In this document: positions 17,860-27,902 of the stretch, in pieces | Layout: each line of letters opens with the position of its first letter | Numbering within the stretch: the stretch's first letter is position 1 | Assembly: GCA_020426505.1 (NCBI GenBank) | Contig: JAGQPX010000038.1 | Coordinates: forward strand, 32,001-82,276 | Origin: Planctomycetaceae bacterium | GTDB taxonomy: Bacteria > Planctomycetota > Planctomycetia > Planctomycetales > Planctomycetaceae | Reading direction: 5' to 3' | DNA: 50,276 nucleotides | Notes under the pieces: generated by a model | Database searches by the model: none | What the model was told of the DNA's origin: nothing | Seen by the model: only the letters and a program-made list of their open reading frames with translations | Translations under genes and position numbers: made by a program

Positions 17860-20838
17860 ATGTATCGCCTTCGGTTGGCGAGCCAATCAGCGTGCCTGTT
17901 GATCGTCCTCGTGACGATGCCATCAGTCGCCTTCGCTCAATTTGGTGGAGGCGGATACGGAGCGAGACCGAGTGGCGTGACCGCTCCCGATCCCCGTTCG
18001 AACCTCTCCTCCCGCACGGACAGTGTCCCGTTCCGGGCGATCGATCCTTCAGCGCAATCGATTGTCGATATTCAGGTTGAAGGCAACGGCACAATTCCGA
18101 CGTATCACATCCTGCGTCAACTCACGATTCGTAAAGGGCGTCCCGCGTCTCCCACGCAAGTCACGGATGACGTGCGACGTCTGTACGACACACGTTTGTT
18201 CTCCAGTGTGCGGCCCATCTTCAATGAGACAGAAGAGGGACTCGTCCTCGTGTTCCGGGTGGTTGAGAAACCCATCGTTCGCAATGTTGTCTTCAAGGGC
18301 AATAAGAAGATCAAGACCAAGGTTCTCGAAGCCGAGACCGGTCTGCGGACAAATGCTCCGTTTGACGTCGCCATCAACCGGGAAGCAGCCCAGCGGATCA
18401 AACAGAAGTACAAGGAAAAGGGATACCTGCACGTTGAAGTCACCCTCGAAAAGGGAGGCGACCCCGACGACCGTGACGTCGTCTTCCTGATTCAGGAGGG
18501 AAAGAAAGTCAAGGTTCGCAAAGTCTCCGTCGAGGGGAACGAGTTCGCCCGGGATGCCGTCCTCAAGATCGGCAAGCAGACCAAGCCGGCCATTCTCGGC
18601 CTCATCGGCGGCAACTACGATCCCGAAAGCGTCCCCAACGACGAGGTCGCACTCCGGCAGTACTACGAAGGCCTCGGTTTTTTCGATGTTGAAGTCACCT
18701 CGACCACGCACTGGATCGACGACGAGAAGTCGAAGATCGACGTCGTCTTTCACGTGAAGGAAGGCCAGCGATTCCGCGTTCGCAATGTCGAAGTCACCGG
18801 ATTCGACGTCCTCACCGAGGAGCAACTCCGCAAGGACCTGCAACTCGTCGCCGGCGAGCACTTCAACTCTCGCTTCCTCCGGGAAGACATCGAGAGCATG
18901 AAGTCCCAGTACGACGAACTCGGCCGACTGTTTGCCGAGGTGAACGTGAACCCCGTTTTCCTGCCGGAGGCCGGTTGGGTCGACCTCGTGTATCAGATCG
19001 ACGAGGACCGCCCATACTACATCGGCCAGATCAACATCGACATCACGGGTGACTATCCGCACACGCAGGAAGACGTCATCCGTAACCAGGTCAACGCGTA
19101 CGTCAAACCAGGCTCGTTGGCGAAAGCCAGTTCGATCCGCCGGATGCAGGCGCGACTGAACGGCAGCCAGCTGTGGGAACGTTCACAGCCGCCGACCGTG
19201 AACATCCGCCGCGTCGAGGGGACCGAGTATCTCGCGATGAACCTCGTCAATCGAGGACAGTCGGCAGGCGAGGAAGATGACCGAACCACGCGGACCTTCC
19301 CCGGTATCCCGTTTGGCCACAGCATCGCACCTGAGCAGATCGAAACCCTCAAGCTGCCTCCGACGCTTCAGCCGGCGTCAATCGTCCAGCCGAACCGACC
19401 GGCAAAGCTGTTCACCGATCAACCCACAGCAGTCCCCGCTCCCCTCACACGACCGGCCACCCTCGCCCCCCTGAAGAATCACCGACCAGCCGCAAAAACC
19501 GATCACATCGAAACAAACCCCTTCGATCCTCAAATATCAACGCTCAACCCTCAACCCTCAACCCTCACGCCTTCCCACGAGACGCACCTCTGGAAGCAGT
19601 CTCCCCCGGAACTCGTCATTCGGGCACAGGGGGGCGACGAAGATGTCTTTCGCTCACAGAGCATCGACCAGTTCGGTCAGCCGGTGCCGCAGGATTACCT
19701 GTACGGCGTCTCGCCGCAGGGGGACCCATTCGGCAACGGCTTGCGTGGTCCGTTTCAGCAGCCCGATGCAGGCTTCATCGACCTTGACGTCGGCGTGACC
19801 GAGGCTCGGACCGGACGGCTGATGTTCGGCGTCGGCGTCAACAGTGACGCGGGCGTTGTCGGCTCAATCGTCCTCGAAGAAAACAACTTCGACATCCTGC
19901 GTCCGCCACGCAGCTTTGCGGACATCGCCAACGGCACCGCGTTTCGTGGTGGCGGACAGAGTTTTCGCATTGAAGCCGTCCCCGGTAATCAGGTCAGCCG
20001 CTACCTCGTGAGCTGGCAGGACCCGTTCTTCATGAACACGGACTTCAGCTTCGGCACCAGCGGCTTCTACTACACCCGCTTCTTCGACAACTGGACGGAA
20101 GAACGCCTCGGCGGCCGACTCTCGCTGGGCCGCCTTCTTGGCAACTTCTGGTCGCTCAGCGGGGCATTGCGGCTGGAGAACGTGAAGGTCCGTGACATCG
20201 ACGCCCCCACGCCTCCCATCCTCGAAGCAGTCCGTGGTGACAACTTGCTGTCGACTGCCCGTGTCGCCCTCTCACACGACACTCGCGACTCGTCCTTCCT
20301 GCCAACGCAGGGACACATGGTCGAGCTTGCCTACGAGCAAGGCTTTGGCGAGTTCAACTATCCTCGTGCTGAGCTGACCGGCAGCCAGTTCTTCACGGTC
20401 TGGGAACGACCCGACGGTCGCGGCAAGCACATCATCCAACTCAAAGGCCAAACCGGCTGGACCGGCGACAACACGCCCATCTTCGAGAAGTTCTACGCCG
20501 GCGGCTTCCAGTCCTTCCGCGGCTTCGCCTTCCGCGGCGTGACACCCGTGATGGGACCGATCGAGGTCGGCGGCCAGTTCATGGCCCTCGGCTCGGCGGA
20601 GTACATCATCCCCATCACTGCTGACGACAATATCCGCGGCGTCGTCTTCTCGGACTTTGGTACGGTTGAGAACACCGTGACCATCGACGACTTCCGCGCG
20701 TCCGTCGGTGCAGGTCTCCGCCTCGTGATCCCCGCCATGGGCCCAGCCCCGATCGCCCTCGACTTCTCCTACCCGCTGCTCAAAGAGAAGTTCGACGAGA
20801 AACAAATCTTCAGCTTCTACGTCGGCTTCACACGCTGA
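17860..20838 (+). CDS. bamA: Outer-membrane assembly factor BamA (Omp85 family), with a repeat-encoded linker
   Basis: The 992-residue product starts MYRLRLASQ with a signal peptide cut at AFA-QFGG; upstream in-frame ATGs would bury it. Residues about 55-430 contain successive POTRA domains, for instance SIVDIQVEGNGTIPTYHI, VRNVVFKGNKKIKTKVL, VRKVSVEGNEF and VRNVEVTGFDVLTEEQL. Residues about 640-992 form the 16-stranded barrel, with the conserved loop-6 region near GGFQSFRGFAFRGV (VRGF/Y-like) and a final strand ending FSFYVGFTR. Between them, about residues 490-600 are an unusual low-complexity, Pro/Thr-rich linker, part of which (557-570) is encoded by heptanucleotide repeats. It should insert barrel proteins into the outer membrane. 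It is followed by a cluster of palindromic repeats and converges on blaR1. Confidence 0.93.
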   Translation: MYRLRLASQSACLLIVLVTMPSVAFAQFGGGGYGARPSGVTAPDPRSNLSSRTDSVPFRAIDPSAQSIVDIQVEGNGTIPTYHILRQLTIRKGRPASPTQVTDDVRRLYDTRLFSSVRPIFNETEEGLVLVFRVVEKPIVRNVVFKGNKKIKTKVLEAETGLRTNAPFDVAINREAAQRIKQKYKEKGYLHVEVTLEKGGDPDDRDVVFLIQEGKKVKVRKVSVEGNEFARDAVLKIGKQTKPAILGLIGGNYDPESVPNDEVALRQYYEGLGFFDVEVTSTTHWIDDEKSKIDVVFHVKEGQRFRVRNVEVTGFDVLTEEQLRKDLQLVAGEHFNSRFLREDIESMKSQYDELGRLFAEVNVNPVFLPEAGWVDLVYQIDEDRPYYIGQINIDITGDYPHTQEDVIRNQVNAYVKPGSLAKASSIRRMQARLNGSQLWERSQPPTVNIRRVEGTEYLAMNLVNRGQSAGEEDDRTTRTFPGIPFGHSIAPEQIETLKLPPTLQPASIVQPNRPAKLFTDQPTAVPAPLTRPATLAPLKNHRPAAKTDHIETNPFDPQISTLNPQPSTLTPSHETHLWKQSPPELVIRAQGGDEDVFRSQSIDQFGQPVPQDYLYGVSPQGDPFGNGLRGPFQQPDAGFIDLDVGVTEARTGRLMFGVGVNSDAGVVGSIVLEENNFDILRPPRSFADIANGTAFRGGGQSFRIEAVPGNQVSRYLVSWQDPFFMNTDFSFGTSGFYYTRFFDNWTEERLGGRLSLGRLLGNFWSLSGALRLENVKVRDIDAPTPPILEAVRGDNLLSTARVALSHDTRDSSFLPTQGHMVELAYEQGFGEFNYPRAELTGSQFFTVWERPDGRGKHIIQLKGQTGWTGDNTPIFEKFYAGGFQSFRGFAFRGVTPVMGPIEVGGQFMALGSAEYIIPITADDNIRGVVFSDFGTVENTVTIDDFRASVGAGLRLVIPAMGPAPIALDFSYPLLKEKFDEKQIFSFYVGFTR
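19529..19570 (+). repeat. Heptanucleotide tandem repeat inside bamA
   Basis: Six contiguous 7-base units: CTCAAAT, ATCAACG, CTCAACC three times, and CTCACGC. They stay in frame and encode the peptide around STLNPQPSTLTPS in the linker between the POTRA and barrel domains. The unit resembles the TCTCAAC / GTTGAGA heptads inside asnS at 42766-42841. Confidence 0.85.
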
Positions 20839-20847
20839 GTGCTACCA

Positions 20848-21115
20848 TCAGAGCCGCGCCCGTCAGGAAGCGGCCGCTCACCCGCGTTGTGCGCTTCGAA
20901 AGACGCTCCGACTTGGGGTGTAGCCGCCGTCGCCAGACGGCGGTTCAAATGACATTCGACGTCCATCAACCGTCCGGCTTCTGGCGAAGACCGGCTACCA
21001 CACATATCAAAAATCAGAGCCGCGCCCGTCAGGAAACGGTCGCTCTTTGAGGTGGAACGTTTCCGGAAACTTACAGCACGCGTGAGCAGCCGCTTCCTCA
21101 CGGGCGCGGCTCTGA
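20848..21115. repeat. Cluster of two interleaved palindromic (REP-like) repeat families
   Basis: Family A: a 33-base unit beginning TCAGAGCCGCGCCCGTCAGG occurs directly at 20848-20880 and 21014-21046 and inverted at 21082-21115. Copies two and three can form a long hairpin. Family B: a unit at 20915-20943 (GTGTAGCCGCCGTCGCCAGA core) has an inverted partner at 20974-21003. Both families lie in the 335-base gap between the convergent ends of bamA and blaR1. This resembles bacterial REP/BIME elements, which are often mobilised by a RAYT transposase; none is encoded in the window. The structure may also act as a bidirectional terminator. Confidence 0.85.
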
Positions 21116-21173
21116 ACGTCATCTGGCAAGACACGGGACCAACGTCAACAGGTTCCACTTTCGAGCGTTCCTC

Positions 21174-24100
21174 TCATTGAGTCCTGCTCAGTTGAAACGT
21201 CAGAACGGGCACGCCGTCGTTATTCATCACCGGCTCGCTCATTGCCGTTTCATACCCATCGGCCAGGACCCGGTAGACGTACTTGCCTTCCTCGAATGGA
21301 ACCGTGATGTTCGTAAGAAATCGGCCATCCTTTCCCGGAATGCGGGAGCCGGGGGGCCAGAAGACGTCCCCATTTCCGTACCGTTCGGGATTCAGATTCG
21401 GATTCGCGGGACGCCGACCCGGACCAGTCGTGCGTCCTCGTTGAACCACGAAGTCCTTGATCGGACGTCTGGTGAGCGAGTCGACGACCCACCCGACGAG
21501 GATGTGCGGTTGTGATGGATCGGGATCGAGTTTGACGGTGAATGTCTGACGGGTCTTGTCAGCTGTGAACGGGACGTTGTGAACAGTGACGTAACCTGAA
21601 TGAGAAACGACGAACTTCAACACATCACCACGTGGAGCCCACGTCCAACGCCAGCGACCGTCCTGGTCTGTTGTTTCAGTGAGGAACCCTTCACCGAGTT
21701 TCGTGTAGAAAAAGCGATTTCCACGAAACTCGGAACCCGTCTCCCAATACTTCGGAGTTACCTTGGCATTCTCCAACGACTTCCCGTCCTTGTCCGTGAC
21801 ATGAATCTCGACAGTCACGCCCGGCTGCAACTGAATGTTCAGCTCACCCTCCGCGTCTGCCCCTTCAATCTCACGCTCAAAAGGATGGTCAGGCCAGTCT
21901 GAGAAGATGTGTTCGGCTGGTGCGAATTCGGGCTTGATCACGGTGATCCGATCAATCAGTAGCCCCTCGATCGAGTAGTGACCCTGTGCATCGGTGCGGA
22001 AAGTTGGATCATCTTGTTCGGGATAAACGCCGACAGTTATTAGCGCGTCCTCGATCGGCTCCCCATCCGGACCAGTGACTTGGCCATAAACCTTTCGTGG
22101 TCGCCGCAGGTAGTAGACGAGTTGTTGTAACTTCAACTCGTCGACTCTCTTGCCAATTCCGTAGTTTGTGTCATCCGCCGAGGAGTCTTCGTGATTAACG
22201 GTGATCGACGCATCTGTCATTTCCGCGGGCGCGTAGTCGCAACTCCACCGACCCTGTTCGTCAGTCACGAACTCGTTGAACTCGACTGCTTGTACCAACT
22301 TCGCGCCCGATTCGACTCCGAAATTGCTAGAGGAGAACTTGACGGTCGCCCCACTGACAGGTTCTTCATCTTCATTCAGCACGATTCCACCGACCGTGAT
22401 GCCTCGTTGCAGGGGGAAAGTGAGTTCTTCCGGTAACGGCTCACCCTCCTCGCTCAATTCCGGACTGACCCATCGCCCATGGACCGGCGTGTAACCCTCG
22501 GCTCGACATGACAATACGCAAACCTCCGGGGTCCGTGTTTCAAACTCAGCCACAAAAGTTCCGTCGTCATCGGCTGAGTAGTCTGTCCGTGTGTTCTTCT
22601 CTGACTCTTCATACAGCCGCCCAACCTCAAACGTCGCATTCGGAAGTGCCTCTCCCGTCGCTTGATCGATCGCCTTCAATCGCACCTTCCAAGGCTCGTT
22701 TGTCTGGCTGGTCTCGTCCTGCGGTTCCTCGACCGGTTTCTCGCGTCGCTCCATCAACGTGCGAATGGACTTCAAGTGTTCGCGTTGTTGTTCGGTGATG
22801 GGTCCCAGATCGAGGCGGCGGGTTTCGCCGGGGAGCAGGCCCACGCTGGCACCGGACACGCCGGTCGATCCGCCGTCCGGGTTCTCGAAGCTGCGAGAAA
22901 CCGAGGTCTCCCAGATCGGTGGGATGTGCGAGAAGCCAAACTCCAACGTCGGGTCCGTCTTCTTGAGGTCGCTCCAATACTGATTGAATTCGATCTCTGG
23001 ACGTCCGCCATACTCTTTGACACGAGTCCTGAGATCGGCCTGTTGTTTCTCAGACTCCTCGCTCAATCCGACCACCAAACCAGACCAGTCGAGTAAACTC
23101 AACTCCTGTTTCTCTGCAAATGTCTGGTCATTCATCAAGGCGATGCCGTGTTCCGGATGGAGCGCGAGCACGTAATAGGGCGTCTCCTTTGGCGGATAGT
23201 AAGCGAATTGACCGTCGCGATCCGAATGCGTCAGCACGTGTTCGAGTGTGTTCCGTACCCGCCCCTCCACGAGAGCAATGTGGTACGACTTGTACGAGAT
23301 CGATTCATCGACCGGCGTGACGAGAATGACTTCCGCTCCCTCGACAGGATTGCCGTCACTGTCCACGATCGTCCCGTCAATCCGCAGTGCTTCATCAGGG
23401 ATCAGATCCTCAGCGGTTTCGATGCTGTCATACCGCCAGTCAGTCCGCGGCCACAGGCTCCCCTCGCTGTGCCCTGTTAACTTGTACTCACGATGCAGTC
23501 GCCACATTTGCTCCTTTGAGGGATCGTACTTTCCGGCCTCCGTCGCACCTCGCGTCACATATAAGTGGGGATGAGCCAGTGACGGATCAGGCAGTGCAGC
23601 GATCTTTGCCTCCAACTGTTCCCACGTGATGATCTCCTTCCCCTCCAGAAGCATCACATGCCTGGCGACAACGACACGCATATCGACCGTGTCCTCGGCT
23701 GTGGTGTCCTCGTCAGGAGAAGGAGTATTCTCAGTAGGCGGAGTCGCCTCATCATCGGCAGGGGGCGTTCTGTTTTCAGCCAGGAGCGCCTTCACCGCAT
23801 CGTCGAGGTGGCCGGGGAAGATGTCTGCGTAGCGGAGGGTGCCGTTGCGGTCGAGGAGGTAGTGGCCGCAGTGGTGTTTGACTTGCCAGGCGTTCGCCGT
23901 CTGATCATTGATGTCGGTGCAGACCGGCCATTGGATGCCGTGTTTGTCGATGGCGAACTGCAGGTCGTTTGCTGATGCGGGGCTGTGGAGCCCGATGATT
24001 TCCAGGCCCTGGTCGTGGAACTCGTCGTAGAGTTCGTGGACGATCGGCATCTGGATGTGGCTCCAGCCCAGCCGCTCCTCCCAGAACTGAACGAGCACTA

Positions 24101-27100
24101 CTTTGCCCTTGAGATCATCGAGGCTTAAGGAATCACCTTCAATGTTCAGCCAATTCTTGACGGTCAACGGCGGCGGAGCCTTACGTTCCAGGGCGTCCTG
24201 TGGCGGTCGTCCTTCCGGCTCTCCTCGACGGAAGAACGCGTCGTGGGGCGAGGCGGAGATGTCGGTGTGATCGAGGCGATAGTCGTAGTGATTCAGCGTT
24301 TGCAGCGACGGCAGGCGTTCGCTCAGGGCTGCGAGCCCCCCATCTGTCAAGAACAGCGAAGCGATCTGGAGATGCCGCAGTGATTGAAGTCCGTCGAATG
24401 CATGGATGCCTGTGTCGGTCGCAAGACATGAAATCGTGAGGTACTCGAGGTCCGGTTTGTCGGAGAGTGCCTTGAGTCCCTCGTCCGTCACGATGGACGA
24501 GTCAATCCGCACGTTCTTCAGTTTGGTCAATGGCTGCAAAGCGGCCATGCCCTCATCATCCAAGGGATCTTCGAGATCAAGGACTAACCCCGTAAGTTGC
24601 GTGAGTCCCTGAATATGGGTCAGGTCGGAATTGTGAATGCCCGGTCCGCTCAGCCGCAGTTCGTCCAGTTGGGAGAACCATTTCAGCGTGCTCCAGTCGG
24701 CTGCCTCATCCTCTCGCAGATTGAGATCGAGGATCTTGAGGTTCGCCATCGTCATGAAATGCTGGAGGCCGGTCGTGGTCATTTGTGTGTCGCTGATAAG
24801 CACGTATTCCAGTGACTGCGAATTGCGAAGCCGGGCCAGTCCGCGATCCGACACGTTGCAGCTCTGAAACCACAACCGTTTGAGGTTGGGAATCCGGGCG
24901 ATGTGAACCAGCGATTCATCGGTGACACCTTCGCCGTCGAGCATGAGCTCCTCGAGATGGGGCAATTTCGCGAGGTCGGCGACGCCGGCATCTGTGACAA
25001 CCGTGTCCGTGCTGATTCTCTTGAGCGACGTCACCTTGCTGAGGTGCTTCGCCCCCACATCGGTTACGACATCCGAGTGCAAGTGTTTGTAGAACCTGAG
25101 GTTTTCCAGCGACTTCAGGTTGGCGAGGTGGACGAATCCCTCCTCGGTGATCTGTGTGTTGTCGATATCGAGCCGTTCGAGGTTCACCAGGGGGGCCAAG
25201 TGCTTTAGGCCCTCGTTGGTGATCTGCGTGCCACTCAGATTCAGAATCTCAAGCTGAGGCATCATCGCGAGCGTCCTCAGCCCCTCATCTGTGATATTGG
25301 TGCCCTCGTCGTAAACGCCCAGCGAAAGCCACTTCAAATGTGGGAGTTTGAGGAGGTGTTCCAATCCGCCATCGGTCACCGCTGTGCCTTCAATGCCCAC
25401 ATTTCGCAGTGACAGACACTTGGCCAGATTGGCAAGCCCCTCATCTGTCACTTTGGACAACCGTAAGTCGATGCTCTCCAAAGATGGCAGCTGAGCGACA
25501 ACGGTCATCGCCTCATCCCCAACTCCAAATCCCTCTCTGTCGACACTAAACGCAGAGAGATCGAGCCGTTCGAGTTGTTGAAGTCCAACGAGATGCCCTG
25601 CCCCTGCATCTGTGATCTTGCATTGCTCCAAGTCGAGATGCTTGAGGCCGGACAGGTGGGAGATGTGTTGCAGTTGGTCGTCGGTGACGTCGGTGCCACG
25701 CAGCCAGATCGCATCGATGTCGTCCGCTGCGAGCTGCGCCAGCGGCGTAAGGTCGACTGACGCCTCGTGGCTGATGTCGAGCCGCACATGCTGTCCTGCC
25801 GGGACTTCGACTTCGCCCCGAGCTTCGCCTATCTGCGTCCAGTCTGCGTACCAGTTCCCGCGAAAGCCAAAGTCGCTGCCCTCAGCAGGCCGCGTGTAGA
25901 CCACACCCATCACCCGATCACCCGGGAAGTGCAGTGTCCGCTCAGGGACGACGGCTGAGGTCTTGTCGCCGTCATTTGGATGCAGCGGCAGGTCGTTGAT
26001 CTCGACCCATTCGTAGTCGCGGGTTTGGAACTCGAAGTGGTCGATGTCGTCCGGAGCCAAGCCGGGGAACATCGGCTTGATCTGATAGATGTTGCCGGCA
26101 CTCGTCCCGCCGCGTCCGGTTGAGTCGTGCAGTTTACCGTTCTTGTCGATCGCAACGACGCGGAGGTTGTGTTCAAAATCGTTGTGCGAGATGACAATCA
26201 TCGTGCCGCCATCCGTGGGGATGGCACCGGAAGAGACGATGCTCAGCTGACCGCCTGACTTTAACTTTCGCCCAGTCGCTTCTGTGCCGGTCACACCAAA
26301 CTTTGAGGTGGAATTCCAGGGTCCGGCGGCCACTCCGAGGCGTACACCGATTGATTGTTCGTCATCAGACACCGCAAACGTCTTGGCGAACGTACGATCG
26401 CTGTCGGCTTCCTCCTCAGCAAATTCGACCGATGCTCCCCAATCATTTCGCGATTTGACGAAATCACATCGCACCTCCGAGTCGTCGGGAACGTCAGTCA
26501 CCTGGACGAGCATCCGCCTCCATTGCTGGTTCTGCTTGGTGAAATTCCGAGCCTCGATCCATTTGAAGTCCACCGACTCCAAAGGGACGCCGCGACTGTT
26601 CCACCACTCTGCAGGATCGTCATCTTGTGAACCGATTGCCACGACCATCGCCTTAGCCCCGCACGAGAAAGTCGCAGGGAATTCGTCCTCGGTTGTCTCG
26701 CTGGCGACGGTCGATTGGTCTGCGGTTTGTGCTGCTGCGGACCACCAGACGAAGGCACTGATAGCAATGACGACCACGGTCATAATCGTGCCTCGCGACA
26801 AACCTAAAGGTTCGTTCATTGGTTCTCCCAGCAGGTAGGCGATGCGGCGGCGGAGTTCGGAGGGGGTGCGGCCGCTGGCGGCGAGGGTCGTCAATTCGTT
26901 CGTGGTCGATGAGCGGCGGGTGGTTTGGCTCAGCTCGGCGACGCGGACGAGGGCGGTGGCGTAACGGGTGCGGTGGGCCGCGTCGTCACTGGTCGATGTG
27001 CGACAGGTGATCTCATCACAGCAGTATTCACGCAACGAGCTGATGCGTCGGCTGAGGTACCACAGGGCCGGGTTGAAGAACAGCACGACCTCGGCCAGTC

Positions 27101-27902
27101 GTTGCAGCAGGTTGACCCACATGTCATGACGGCGAACGTGAGCCAGTTCGTGCAGCAGGATCATCTCCAGATCGTCGAGCGAGAGGCCGTTGATGGCCGC
27201 TGTCGGCAGGAGAATGGTCGGACGCAACAGACCGACGATCTGTGGGACGACGATCCGCTCCGCCTGTGCGAGCACGGGAGTCACACGAATCTTCAGTTGG
27301 TTAGAGAGGTGTCGCAGATGTTCGACCAGTGGACCGTCGGTGATCGGAGTCGCGGTCGCCTTCAAGCGTTGAGTCCTTCCGACACAAAGGAGCAGTCGTG
27401 CGAGCATCATCAGCACGCCAATGGCATACACCGCCGCGATCCACGGCGTCAGGCCGATCCACCACGGGGGGGCCGGCTCCACGGAAGCTGTCGGTTGATT
27501 GACTTGAGGGATCGGCGTCGCTGGGAGATCGGATGCCAATCTCCCGACCACAGGCGGCATCGGCGGTTGCGAGAGCGACGTGACTGCCTGTGAAGTGTCA
27601 TCGGGGCGGATGTCTTGAGACACGAGCGGAGTCGACGCGGGGATGTCGGGTGCTTCAATGGCCGTGGCTTGTGGCACGTTCGAGATCGAGGGCGCCTCGG
27701 TGAGCAGGAACGTCACCGGCAGCGCGGCGATCGCCAGCACCAACACGCCAAGGTGGAGTGTGTATCGATGCGCGAGGGAGAGCGATCGCAGTGTGCGGTC
27801 GAGTCCCCAGACGATGAAAGCGAGTAATGCGACCTGCCAAAGCGAGTGCAGCAGTGTCAGGCAGAGGCGGCTGGTCAATTCGAGATCAAGCAACACAGTC
27901 AT
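21174..27902 (-). CDS. blaR1: Giant BlaR1-type M56 metallopeptidase receptor with LRR, thioredoxin-like and Cna-B/CarbopepD-like modules
   Basis: A single frame of 2242 residues. N-terminal membrane helices (about 10-30, 45-68, 147-170) lead to the M56 protease domain with the zinc motif H251-E-L-A-H255 followed by VRRHD, and EYCCDE further on. A fourth helix lies at about 371-391. Outside the membrane come: a galactose-binding-like region (about 400-700), some 20 leucine-rich repeats (about 715-1220, units like GLKHLDLEQCKITDAG), a TlpA-like thioredoxin fold (about 1240-1370) in which the usual CxxC is replaced (FWEERLGWSHIQMP), and repeated carboxypeptidase-regulatory-like beta-sandwiches to the end. 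Classical BlaR1 is about 600 residues with a penicillin-sensor domain; none is seen here. By analogy ligand binding outside would activate the protease to relieve BlaI repression. It overlaps blaI by four bases (ATGA). Confidence 0.88.
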   Translation of the reverse strand: MTVLLDLELTSRLCLTLLHSLWQVALLAFIVWGLDRTLRSLSLAHRYTLHLGVLVLAIAALPVTFLLTEAPSISNVPQATAIEAPDIPASTPLVSQDIRPDDTSQAVTSLSQPPMPPVVGRLASDLPATPIPQVNQPTASVEPAPPWWIGLTPWIAAVYAIGVLMMLARLLLCVGRTQRLKATATPITDGPLVEHLRHLSNQLKIRVTPVLAQAERIVVPQIVGLLRPTILLPTAAINGLSLDDLEMILLHELAHVRRHDMWVNLLQRLAEVVLFFNPALWYLSRRISSLREYCCDEITCRTSTSDDAAHRTRYATALVRVAELSQTTRRSSTTNELTTLAASGRTPSELRRRIAYLLGEPMNEPLGLSRGTIMTVVVIAISAFVWWSAAAQTADQSTVASETTEDEFPATFSCGAKAMVVAIGSQDDDPAEWWNSRGVPLESVDFKWIEARNFTKQNQQWRRMLVQVTDVPDDSEVRCDFVKSRNDWGASVEFAEEEADSDRTFAKTFAVSDDEQSIGVRLGVAAGPWNSTSKFGVTGTEATGRKLKSGGQLSIVSSGAIPTDGGTMIVISHNDFEHNLRVVAIDKNGKLHDSTGRGGTSAGNIYQIKPMFPGLAPDDIDHFEFQTRDYEWVEINDLPLHPNDGDKTSAVVPERTLHFPGDRVMGVVYTRPAEGSDFGFRGNWYADWTQIGEARGEVEVPAGQHVRLDISHEASVDLTPLAQLAADDIDAIWLRGTDVTDDQLQHISHLSGLKHLDLEQCKITDAGAGHLVGLQQLERLDLSAFSVDREGFGVGDEAMTVVAQLPSLESIDLRLSKVTDEGLANLAKCLSLRNVGIEGTAVTDGGLEHLLKLPHLKWLSLGVYDEGTNITDEGLRTLAMMPQLEILNLSGTQITNEGLKHLAPLVNLERLDIDNTQITEEGFVHLANLKSLENLRFYKHLHSDVVTDVGAKHLSKVTSLKRISTDTVVTDAGVADLAKLPHLEELMLDGEGVTDESLVHIARIPNLKRLWFQSCNVSDRGLARLRNSQSLEYVLISDTQMTTTGLQHFMTMANLKILDLNLREDEAADWSTLKWFSQLDELRLSGPGIHNSDLTHIQGLTQLTGLVLDLEDPLDDEGMAALQPLTKLKNVRIDSSIVTDEGLKALSDKPDLEYLTISCLATDTGIHAFDGLQSLRHLQIASLFLTDGGLAALSERLPSLQTLNHYDYRLDHTDISASPHDAFFRRGEPEGRPPQDALERKAPPPLTVKNWLNIEGDSLSLDDLKGKVVLVQFWEERLGWSHIQMPIVHELYDEFHDQGLEIIGLHSPASANDLQFAIDKHGIQWPVCTDINDQTANAWQVKHHCGHYLLDRNGTLRYADIFPGHLDDAVKALLAENRTPPADDEATPPTENTPSPDEDTTAEDTVDMRVVVARHVMLLEGKEIITWEQLEAKIAALPDPSLAHPHLYVTRGATEAGKYDPSKEQMWRLHREYKLTGHSEGSLWPRTDWRYDSIETAEDLIPDEALRIDGTIVDSDGNPVEGAEVILVTPVDESISYKSYHIALVEGRVRNTLEHVLTHSDRDGQFAYYPPKETPYYVLALHPEHGIALMNDQTFAEKQELSLLDWSGLVVGLSEESEKQQADLRTRVKEYGGRPEIEFNQYWSDLKKTDPTLEFGFSHIPPIWETSVSRSFENPDGGSTGVSGASVGLLPGETRRLDLGPITEQQREHLKSIRTLMERREKPVEEPQDETSQTNEPWKVRLKAIDQATGEALPNATFEVGRLYEESEKNTRTDYSADDDGTFVAEFETRTPEVCVLSCRAEGYTPVHGRWVSPELSEEGEPLPEELTFPLQRGITVGGIVLNEDEEPVSGATVKFSSSNFGVESGAKLVQAVEFNEFVTDEQGRWSCDYAPAEMTDASITVNHEDSSADDTNYGIGKRVDELKLQQLVYYLRRPRKVYGQVTGPDGEPIEDALITVGVYPEQDDPTFRTDAQGHYSIEGLLIDRITVIKPEFAPAEHIFSDWPDHPFEREIEGADAEGELNIQLQPGVTVEIHVTDKDGKSLENAKVTPKYWETGSEFRGNRFFYTKLGEGFLTETTDQDGRWRWTWAPRGDVLKFVVSHSGYVTVHNVPFTADKTRQTFTVKLDPDPSQPHILVGWVVDSLTRRPIKDFVVQRGRTTGPGRRPANPNLNPERYGNGDVFWPPGSRIPGKDGRFLTNITVPFEEGKYVYRVLADGYETAMSEPVMNNDGVPVLTFQLSRTQ

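Noticed and set aside
18049..19062. Minus-strand 337-residue frame opposite bamA
   Set aside because: Antisense shadow with acidic-hydrophobic bias expected from GC-rich complement; POTRA domains are clear on the plus strand.
20848..21115. The repeat cluster as an insertion sequence or attachment site
   Set aside because: No transposase or integrase and no target duplication; short palindromic units fit REP-type elements better.
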